DNA of 6,370 bases from Sphingobacteriaceae bacterium (GTDB lineage Bacteria; Bacteroidota; Bacteroidia; Sphingobacteriales; Sphingobacteriaceae). This document shows, piece after piece, positions 1 to 5,178 of the stretch; positions within the stretch are counted from its first letter, which is position 1, and each line of letters starts with the position of its first letter. Location: positions 1 through 6,370 of the forward strand of contig JAIPAN010000070.1 of NCBI GenBank assembly GCA_021740025.1, written 5' to 3'. The notes beneath the pieces were generated by a model. That model was given only the letters and a program-made list of their open reading frames with translations. It did no database searches and had not been told where the DNA came from. The position numbers were made by a program, and so were the translations under genes.

Positions 1-959
1 TTTATATTTCTAAAAATGTTTAAATCATACAGGCGATCGTAACTTAAGTTTTCGTCTTCTAAACTATACATACTCCCTTTTTTAGAAAATATATATCTTG
101 TTATGGGCTTCAATTTAAACCTACCTGAATAATCTTTGAGATAAAACTGATTATCGAGCACAGCTGAATCCACTTTGGTTCCTGCAAGAGCGCCAGTACT
201 CGTACGAATAGCCAAATAACTATTCCCAATAGTATACGCCTCGTGTGCTAACTTACCAGCCGGGTTGCTAATAAACAGTTTTAAATTCGTTTGGTTTTTA
301 AGGCCATTCGTATCTACCTCAAAACGTAAATACTGACGCAAATACTCGTAATACCCATTTTTACGCATCAATTGGTAAACTTGCTCTCTCTGAGCGTTCA
401 AAGAATCGGCATCGTAGCGTTTTTCTATTGCAATACTCGAAATTGATGCTTGATTTTTTAAATATAAACTCCGCACCGAGCTATCTGGAATAGAATAACT
501 CAAGGCATTGATAGTGAATTCTTCTCCAGCATTGGCAGTAAACGTAATGCGGGCCTTTTGTTTTTCAATGGCAATAGCACTTTGAACTTTTGCACGCAAA
601 AAACCCTTGGTTTGTAAAAATTTCTCTATTTGTGTTCTAGATATTTCTACCAAAGAGCTATCTAACAAAGCAGGCGCTTCGCCTATTTTTTTTATGTTTT
701 CAGTACGGTACTTTCCGTGTTTGGTATTTGCTAAAATGTATAAACGCAAGTTTAACCAAGATGGCTTTTGCAAATCCCGTTGCACGTATTCGTATGCTTG
801 TTCTTCAAAACGTGGGTCTAAGTTTTTTAACATTATTTTACGCACCAATACTTCATCTTTTTGTAAAAACCGAGTAGAAGAACATGCCATGGCAGAAATA
901 ACCACAAAAAGCAGTATTATTGCACGTACAAAATTTGGCTTGGTGACGTATGCTTTCAA
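1..959 (-). CDS. tamL: TamL-type outer-membrane assembly lipoprotein (BamA/TamA family), N-terminal part only
   Basis: The 319 visible codons encode the periplasmic N-terminal part of an Omp85-family protein; the membrane barrel lies beyond the left edge. Known role of the family: TamL, the Bacteroidota version of TamA, sits in the outer membrane and is thought to act with TamB in envelope assembly. Seen here: a signal peptide with a hydrophobic core at about residues 13-24, ending in SAMAC with the putative lipidated cysteine at 26. It is followed by the CSSTRFL stretch typical of this lipoprotein group. POTRA-like segments follow: IGEAPALLD (92-100) with a helix-turn at about 107-120 (KFLQTKGF), another at about 148-217 (LMRKNGYYEY), and a third ending at SYDRLYDLNIF (306-316). 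No ATG precedes the signal peptide: the frame is open from a TAA at 975-977, and TTG at 957-959 is the best start (CTG 965 and ATT 962 are alternatives). ATG at codon 24 would delete the signal peptide. Its 5' end overlaps the divergent methyltransferase gene by 10 bases. Family call firm; exact start uncertain. Confidence 0.85.
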   Translation of the reverse strand, partial: MKAYVTKPNFVRAIILLFVVISAMACSSTRFLQKDEVLVRKIMLKNLDPRFEEQAYEYVQRDLQKPSWLNLRLYILANTKHGKYRTENIKKIGEAPALLDSSLVEISRTQIEKFLQTKGFLRAKVQSAIAIEKQKARITFTANAGEEFTINALSYSIPDSSVRSLYLKNQASISSIAIEKRYDADSLNAQREQVYQLMRKNGYYEYLRQYLRFEVDTNGLKNQTNLKLFISNPAGKLAHEAYTIGNSYLAIRTSTGALAGTKVDSAVLDNQFYLKDYSGRFKLKPITRYIFSKKGSMYSLEDENLSYDRLYDLNIFRNI

Positions 960-1687
960 AATCAGAGATCGGTTTTATAAAATCATTGCAACAAAAAAAA
1001 TACCGTAAAGAGCAAGCTCTTTTTGTAGTGGAGGGGCTAAAATCTGTACTCGAATTTCTTCAATCGGGATATCGTATACACTCCGTTTATGGCACTTCTA
1101 CTGTACTCCCAAAATTGGGCAAAATCTCCCAAAATATAAAGTTATTAGAGGTTAAAGCTGATGAAATTGCTAAAATATCGGGTTTAACTACACCTCAAGA
1201 CGTATTGGCGGTGGTATATATACCTCAAAATGATGAAATAGAGCTCACCATTGAAGCAAATACCTTCCACTTACTGCTAGATGGCATACAAGATCCGGGT
1301 AATTTAGGTACCATTATACGTACCGCCGACTGGTTTGGGTTTAAGCAAGTAATTTGTTCTACTGATACGGTAGACGCCTACAACCCTAAGGTGGTGCAAG
1401 CTAGCATGGGCTCTTTAGCCAGAATGGATATTATTTACATCAATTTAGAAGATTTAGTACGTAACAGTACTTTGCCCACTTTTGCAGCTACCTTGGGCGG
1501 AACCTCTATTTTTGAAACCAAATTTGGTACCGAAGGGCTACTTATTTTAGGCAATGAAGGCAATGGCATTCGGCCAGAAATTTTAGAAAAAGTGAGCAAT
1601 CAAGTAACTATTCCTCTTTTTGGCGCTGCCGAATCCTTAAATGTGGCGGTTAGTGCGGGTATTTTTTGTGCCGAAGTACGCCGTTAA
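950..1687 (+). CDS. SpoU/TrmH-family RNA 2'-O-methyltransferase
   Basis: Encodes a 245-residue cytoplasmic SPOUT methyltransferase, a full-length size for a two-domain RlmB/TsnR-like enzyme that transfers methyl from S-adenosylmethionine to a ribose 2'-OH in rRNA or tRNA. Residues 1 to about 95 form the substrate-binding domain, starting with MLSKSEIGFIKSLQQKKYRK and the FVVEG turn (25-29). The catalytic trefoil-knot domain covers about 105-243. Motif 1 is DPGNLGTIIRTA (115-126), with conserved Asn118 and Arg124. Motif 2 is LILGNEGNGI (198-207), with Glu203. Motif 3 is IPLFGAAESLNVAVSAGI (221-238), with the SLN at 229-231. All knot motifs are intact, so it should be active. The ATG at 950 is the only sensible start, because the next Met is residue 153. 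No Shine-Dalgarno is visible. A weak -7-like TATTATTG lies at 915-922 inside the divergent tamL. The gene ends two bases from the stop of the convergent uup gene. The exact RNA target (23S, 16S or tRNA) cannot be read from the sequence. Confidence 0.93.
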   Translation: MLSKSEIGFIKSLQQKKYRKEQALFVVEGLKSVLEFLQSGYRIHSVYGTSTVLPKLGKISQNIKLLEVKADEIAKISGLTTPQDVLAVVYIPQNDEIELTIEANTFHLLLDGIQDPGNLGTIIRTADWFGFKQVICSTDTVDAYNPKVVQASMGSLARMDIIYINLEDLVRNSTLPTFAATLGGTSIFETKFGTEGLLILGNEGNGIRPEILEKVSNQVTIPLFGAAESLNVAVSAGIFCAEVRR

Positions 1688-1693
1688 GCTTAA
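1684..1693. other. Perfect 10-bp palindrome spanning two convergent stop codons
   Basis: TTAAGCTTAA contains the TAA of the methyltransferase gene (1685-1687, plus) and the TAA of uup (1690-1692, minus), separated only by GC. No GC-rich hairpin with a T-run is seen within about 30 bases on either side. The two transcripts therefore probably end inside each other's coding region, overlapping in antisense. The palindrome itself may just be the by-product of two abutting TAA codons. Confidence 0.7.
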
Positions 1694-3576
1694 ACTTGTT
1701 TTTCGCTCAATTCTAACCAGCGCAATTCTTTTTCATCCAACAAATCCACCAATACTTGTACTCTTTCGGCGGCTAGCTGCAATTCATCGTAGTCCATGCC
1801 AGCATTCATAGCGTTCTCCAGAGCTGTTTTTTCTTCTCCAAACAGCGCAATTTCTTTTTCCAGTGCTTCAAATTCCCGTTTTTCATTAAAAGATAGTTGT
1901 ACTTTTTCTTTGGTGGGAGCCTTAGGCTGGCTCTTATCTACCATAATTTGGTGTGCTGCTTTTTCATCCTGAATTAAGCCATTAAGCAAAGCCTCCCGAT
2001 ATTGGGTATAATTTCCCGGATAATCACGCACTACCCCGTTTCCTTCGAAAGCAAAGAGGTGATCAACCATACGGTCCATAAAATACCTATCGTGGCTTAC
2101 AATGAGTATACAGCCTGGATATTCTAATAAAAACTCCTCTAGGGTACGCAGGGTTTGTAAATCTAAATCGTTGGTAGGCTCATCAAGTACCAAAAAATTC
2201 GGGTTGCGAAACAATACGCTCAACAATTGTAAGCGGCGTTTCTCTCCGCCACTCAGTTTGCTTAAAGGAGTGTATTGCTGTTGGGCATTGAAGCCAAATT
2301 TTTCCATAAACTGGCTGGCGCCAATTTTAGAGCCATCGGCCATGGGGAAATATTCGCCCATGGTTTTTACGTATTCAATGGCTCGTACATCCTCGTCATA
2401 GCTCAGCCCATCCTGGCCAAAATTGCCGAAAACTACGGTGCCTCCATGATCAATGGTACCGCTATCGGGTTGTTCTAACTGCAGGGCAATTTTAAGAAAA
2501 GTAGATTTACCCACGCCGTTTTTACCCACTACCCCAATGCGTTCGCCTCGTTGAAAAGTATATTCAAAATCGTTTAAAATGCACAAATCACCAAAGCTCT
2601 TCGATACTTTATTTAGTTCCAGAATTTTCCCACCCAATCTGGTCATTTTTATTTGTAAGGATACTTCCGATACTTCTTTCTTCTTTTTCACCCGATCTTC
2701 TACCCCTGAAAAAGCATCTTGTCGGCTTTTGCTTTTGGTAGTTCTGGCTTTAGGTTGCCTACGCATCCACTCCAACTCTCTGCGGTAGGTATTTTTATCT
2801 TTTTCGAGTTCGCTTTGCTCCATTTCTTGGCGCAAGCTCTTTTGCTCTAAAAAATAATCGTAAGTGCCTTTGTATACAAATACTTTCTCTTCATCAATCT
2901 CTACAATTTCATTGCATACGGCATCTAAAAAGTATCGATCGTGGGTAACCAACAACAACGTAAGTTTTTGAGCACTTAAATAATCTTCCAACCATTCAAT
3001 CATGCCTACATCCAAGTGGTTGGTGGGCTCATCTAAAATAAGCAAACACTTGCCCTCGTGTAATTGCGCCTCAATAAGTGCTTGGGCAAGCGCTACACGT
3101 TTCTTTTGTCCACCACTTAAGGTAGCCATGGGTTCATTTAGGTGATGTAAATTGAGTTTTCCTAAAATCTGTTTTAAATCACTTTCAAAAGTCCAGGCAT
3201 TTAACTCATCCAAATCGCCCATTAGTTTGGCCAATTTATCATGATCATCTGATCCTTCTTCTAAAAACAATTCATAGTCTTTTACCACCTGCACAACGGG
3301 GTTTTCTAAGCGAAGTACATTATCCCAAATAGATTTCGTACCGTCAAAATCGTTATCCTGCTGCAACATCACGGTTTTAATATCTTTATGCACCCAAACG
3401 GTTCCGCTATCTGGCGTATCTAAACTAGCTAAGATTTTCATGAGGGTACTTTTCCCACTTCCATTACGGGCCACTAAGGCAATTTTATCGCCTTCATCTA
3501 TATTAATCGTAATATTTTTAAAGAGGGTGCGTATTCCAAAGGACTTGCTTACATTTTCTACCGAGGCATAATTCAT
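1690..3576 (-). CDS. uup: ABC-F ATPase, Uup type
   Basis: Encodes a complete 628-residue soluble protein with two ABC ATPase domains and no membrane segments, the mark of ABC-F ribosome-associated factors. NBD1 (about 1-240): Walker A ARNGSGKST (36-44), signature LSGGQKKR (153-160), Walker [13 protein letters not shown] (178-189) with catalytic Glu183, switch His212 (THDRYF). The interdomain linker (about 245-315) is charged and helical, with WMRRQPKARTTKSKSR (270-285), the pattern I associate with Uup. NBD2 (about 317-530): GKNGVGKST (351-359), LSGGEKRR (441-448), LVLDEPTNDLD (462-472) with Glu466, His495. A charged C-terminal coiled-coil-like tail (about 560-628) fits the Uup C-terminal domain reported to bind branched DNA/ribosomes. 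One oddity is Ala36 in place of the first P-loop glycine, probably a tolerated lineage variant. The start MNYASVENVSKSFG aligns with the usual NBD beginning. A -7 element TATCTTTG ends only four bases upstream of the ATG. Family certain; Uup subfamily likely; the physiological role of Uup is not settled. Confidence 0.95.
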   Translation of the reverse strand: MNYASVENVSKSFGIRTLFKNITINIDEGDKIALVARNGSGKSTLMKILASLDTPDSGTVWVHKDIKTVMLQQDNDFDGTKSIWDNVLRLENPVVQVVKDYELFLEEGSDDHDKLAKLMGDLDELNAWTFESDLKQILGKLNLHHLNEPMATLSGGQKKRVALAQALIEAQLHEGKCLLILDEPTNHLDVGMIEWLEDYLSAQKLTLLLVTHDRYFLDAVCNEIVEIDEEKVFVYKGTYDYFLEQKSLRQEMEQSELEKDKNTYRRELEWMRRQPKARTTKSKSRQDAFSGVEDRVKKKKEVSEVSLQIKMTRLGGKILELNKVSKSFGDLCILNDFEYTFQRGERIGVVGKNGVGKSTFLKIALQLEQPDSGTIDHGGTVVFGNFGQDGLSYDEDVRAIEYVKTMGEYFPMADGSKIGASQFMEKFGFNAQQQYTPLSKLSGGEKRRLQLLSVLFRNPNFLVLDEPTNDLDLQTLRTLEEFLLEYPGCILIVSHDRYFMDRMVDHLFAFEGNGVVRDYPGNYTQYREALLNGLIQDEKAAHQIMVDKSQPKAPTKEKVQLSFNEKREFEALEKEIALFGEEKTALENAMNAGMDYDELQLAAERVQVLVDLLDEKELRWLELSEKQV

Positions 3577-3580
3577 GCGG

Positions 3581-3588
3581 CAAAGATA
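3581..3588 (-). promoter_or_regulatory. Bacteroidota -7 promoter element for uup
   Basis: On the minus strand TATCTTTG matches TAnnTTTG exactly and is followed by CCGC and then the ATG of uup. In this phylum transcription starts a few bases after this element, so the mRNA would begin at or near the start codon. No clear -33 TTG was found at the expected spacing, so the call rests on the -7 box and its position. Confidence 0.5.
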
Positions 3589-3701
3589 CCATTGGCGATG
3601 TGAATACAGCGTTAAAGCCTAAATTTTGCTAGATATATTTTTTACAAAGAGTTTCAGCAAAGAAAAGCTGAGTATTTATGGTTATAAAAATAATATTTTA
3701 C

Positions 3702-3709
3702 TATTTTTG
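3702..3709 (+). promoter_or_regulatory. Bacteroidota -7 promoter element for the tRNA-Cys/small-protein unit
   Basis: TATTTTTG matches TAnnTTTG exactly and ends 16 bases before the first base of tRNA-Cys, leaving a short 5' leader for RNase P to remove. The region upstream (about 3625-3701) is AT-rich and non-coding. I do not see a clean TTG at -33. This is the only promoter-like element visible ahead of either the tRNA or the small downstream gene. Confidence 0.6.
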
Positions 3710-3725
3710 CAGTCCTTGAATAAAG

Positions 3726-3796
3726 GGTCGGATGGCCGAGTGGCTAGGCTCAGCTCTGCAAAAGCTGCTACAGCGGTTCGAATCCGCTTCCGACCT
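3726..3796 (+). tRNA. tRNA-Cys (anticodon GCA)
   Basis: The 71-base sequence folds into a full cloverleaf. The acceptor stem pairs GGTCGGA (3726-3732) with TCCGACC (3789-3795). The D stem pairs GCC (3735-3737) with GGC (3747-3749). The anticodon stem pairs CAGCT (3751-3755) with AGCTG (3763-3767) around the loop CTGCAAA. The T stem pairs AGCGG (3772-3776) with CCGCT (3784-3788) around TTCGAAT. The anticodon GCA at 3758-3760 reads UGC/UGU cysteine codons. The discriminator base at 3796 is T, the U73 identity base of tRNA-Cys, which independently supports the assignment. CCA is not encoded and must be added after transcription. All stems are perfectly paired. Confidence 0.98.
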
Positions 3797-3823
3797 CAAG
3801 AAAAAACTTAAAAAAGAAAGACC

Positions 3824-4003
3824 ATGGGAGTAACTCGTTTAAAAAGAAAAGACAGAAGAAACAAGACCGTTTCTCGTTTAGAAGTGCAATTTTTGAAAAT
3901 GGCTCATAATATTGAGGTGGGTAGCCGTTCAAAAGAGAAAGCTAGTAGCCAAGTTTCTAAAAACAATGCTGTTTTAGCTCAAATTGAAGCGAAAGCGAAA
4001 TAA
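3824..4003 (+). CDS. Small highly basic protein of unknown function, downstream of tRNA-Cys
   Basis: Encodes 59 residues beginning MGVTRLKRKDRRNK and ending AQIEAKAK. It has 15 Lys/Arg against 5 Asp/Glu, so a net charge of about +10, concentrated in the first 25 residues. There is no cysteine, signal peptide, membrane segment or zinc motif. The N-terminus resembles the basic tails of ribosomal or RNA-binding proteins. The rest looks helical (about 17-32 and 48-58). The ATG lies 27 bases after tRNA-Cys and behind a purine-rich AAAGAAAG (3813-3820) that could help initiation. No promoter is visible in the gap, so it is probably co-transcribed with the tRNA from the element at 3702. A terminator follows 40 bases after the stop. 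I have the impression that similar MGVTRLKRK-type small proteins occur elsewhere in Bacteroidota, but I cannot verify this. Reality of the gene is supported by tight placement between tRNA and terminator. RNA or ribosome binding is only inference from charge. Confidence 0.8.
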   Translation: MGVTRLKRKDRRNKTVSRLEVQFLKMAHNIEVGSRSKEKASSQVSKNNAVLAQIEAKAK

Positions 4004-4043
4004 GCTGCACAACCGGCATTTTGCCGAGAAACATATATAAATC

Positions 4044-4073
4044 ACCCGATTAAGCAATTAATCGGGTTTTTTT
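4044..4073 (+). terminator. Intrinsic terminator of the tRNA-Cys/small-protein unit
   Basis: ACCCGATTA (4044-4052) pairs with TAATCGGGT (4059-4067), and an additional A-T pair closes a GCAA tetraloop of the stable GNRA class. Seven T residues follow (4067-4073). It lies 40 bases after the small gene's stop. The pyrD gene ends at 4095 on the opposite strand. Read in the minus direction the hairpin is followed by GATTTATATATG rather than a strong T-run, so it is at best a weak terminator for pyrD. Confidence 0.9.
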
Positions 4074-4094
4074 GTTTAGAGCAAATAATGGAAA

Positions 4095-5120
4095 TTAATT
4101 TTGGGCTATGCCTTTATTAATGGCTTTTATTAAGCCCGGGCCTTGGTAAATAAAGCCGGTATACACCTGAACCAGACTAGCGCCTGCCTGTAGCTTTTCG
4201 AGTGCATCTTTGGCAGAGTGAATGCCACCCACCCCAATAATTGGAAAGGCCTTATTCGATTTTTTATGGAGGTAAGCTATTACCTCGGTAGCACGTTGGC
4301 TCAGTGGCTTACCGCTAAGGCCTCCGGCTTCATCTGTTAATGTTTTAGCAGAAGCCAAGCCCTCACGATTCAAAGTAGTATTGGTAGCAATTAGGCCGGC
4401 AATTTTACTTTCTAGCACAATTTCTACAATATCATCTAATTGAGCATCACTTAAATCGGGGGCAATTTTTAACAAAATAGGTTTAGATAGACCAGCTTTA
4501 TTATTGCGCTTTTGCAAGGTTTTCAGAATGTGTTTAAGAGGCTCTTTTTCTTGCAATTCACGCAGTCCGGGTGTGTTGGGCGAACTCACATTCACCACGA
4601 AATAATCCACCACATCAAATAAACGATCGAAACAAATCACATAATCGTCAACAGCTTTTTCATTGGGCGTAGCTTTATTCTTGCCAATATTTCCACCAAT
4701 AATCAATCCATTGCGTTCTACTCGGCTTAACCGATCGGCTACCACATCAACGCCTTGGTTATTAAAACCCATGCGATTAATTAAGCCTTCATCGGCAGGC
4801 AAACGAAACATTCGAGGCTTAGGATTTCCGGGCTGCGGCAAAGGCGTTACTGTTCCTATTTCTATAAAACCAAAACCAAAACTGGCCAAATCTTCTATAA
4901 ACTCTGCATTTTTATCAAAACCAGCGGCTAAGCCAACCGGATTTTTAAAGGTTAAACCAAACACTTCTTTAACCAATTTAGGGTTATCAAGCGTGAAGGC
5001 GGATTGTATTGCATTTCTAAAAACACCAATTGAACAGGTTGCTTTTAGCCCAGCCATTACCCAATGGTGAACTCGTTCTGGAGAAATTAAGAAAAGAATG
5101 CGTTTAAGAAAGCTGTACAT
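4095..5120 (-). CDS. pyrD: Dihydroorotate dehydrogenase, quinone-dependent (class 2)
   Basis: Encodes a 341-residue FMN flavoprotein that oxidises dihydroorotate to orotate in de novo pyrimidine synthesis, passing electrons to the membrane quinone pool. The class 2 N-terminal extension is present: [20 protein letters not shown] (1-20) and the helix after it, which attach the enzyme peripherally to the inner membrane. The barrel follows: family signature [11 protein letters not shown] (63-73), [10 protein letters not shown] (114-123), GGNIGKNK (142-149), and [11 protein letters not shown] (177-187), whose second serine, Ser180, corresponds to the class 2 catalytic base (class 1 enzymes use Cys). 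LLKIAPDL (216-223), TNTT (246-249) and the FMN-phosphate segments GVGGI (296-300) and YTGFIYQGP (320-328) complete it. Length is normal for the family. The frame stays open upstream to 5285, but the ATG at 5118-5120 is chosen because the protein then begins exactly at the class 2 helix and does not run into the divergent gene. No other pyr genes are nearby. Confidence 0.96.
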   Translation of the reverse strand: MYSFLKRILFLISPERVHHWVMAGLKATCSIGVFRNAIQSAFTLDNPKLVKEVFGLTFKNPVGLAAGFDKNAEFIEDLASFGFGFIEIGTVTPLPQPGNPKPRMFRLPADEGLINRMGFNNQGVDVVADRLSRVERNGLIIGGNIGKNKATPNEKAVDDYVICFDRLFDVVDYFVVNVSSPNTPGLRELQEKEPLKHILKTLQKRNNKAGLSKPILLKIAPDLSDAQLDDIVEIVLESKIAGLIATNTTLNREGLASAKTLTDEAGGLSGKPLSQRATEVIAYLHKKSNKAFPIIGVGGIHSAKDALEKLQAGASLVQVYTGFIYQGPGLIKAINKGIAQN

Positions 5121-5124
5121 GCTG

Positions 5125-5153
5125 TAAAAATAGTAAAAACTAATAAAGCAAAG
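5125..5153 (-). promoter_or_regulatory. Possible promoter for pyrD
   Basis: On the minus strand TATTTTTA (5132 down to 5125) differs from TAnnTTTG only in its last base and ends four bases before the pyrD ATG. A TTTG (5152 down to 5149) lies 16 bases upstream of it, slightly closer than the usual -33 spacing. The intergenic region has no other candidate. This is weak evidence and could be chance in AT-rich DNA. Confidence 0.3.
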
Positions 5154-5163
5154 CCTTTTTTCG

Positions 5164-5171
5164 TATTTTTG
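5164..5171 (+). promoter_or_regulatory. Bacteroidota -7 promoter element for the second ABC-F gene
   Basis: TATTTTTG is an exact TAnnTTTG match and is identical to the element before tRNA-Cys, including the following GC. It ends seven bases before the ATG at 5179, implying a leader of only a few bases or none. No -33 TTG is evident at the usual spacing. Confidence 0.55.
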
Positions 5172-5178
5172 CGGCTCC

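Noticed and set aside
607..1008. A 133-codon open frame on the plus strand opposite tamL
   Set aside because: It is antisense to a clearly recognisable signal peptide and POTRA sequence, has no recognisable domain, and overlaps the methyltransferase start.
3626..3811. A 61-codon open frame running through the intergenic region and tRNA-Cys
   Set aside because: It crosses the entire tRNA and its promoter element and has no recognisable protein feature.
3797..4003. The small gene after tRNA-Cys as a cysteine-responsive leader peptide
   Set aside because: The peptide contains no cysteine, and a terminator rather than a cysteine-biosynthesis gene follows it.
4014..4026. Small hairpin CGGCA-TTT-TGCCG after the small gene
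   Set aside because: Only five pairs with a three-base loop and no following T-run. The much stronger hairpin at 4044-4073 explains termination. It might slightly stabilise the 3' end, but nothing supports a function.
4663..5070. A 135-codon open frame on the plus strand opposite pyrD
   Set aside because: It is the antisense shadow of conserved PyrD motifs, with no start context and no family resemblance. The same reasoning removes 2102-2401, 2275-2478 and 2579-2788 (opposite uup) and 5571-5759 and 5958-6311 (opposite the second ABC-F gene).
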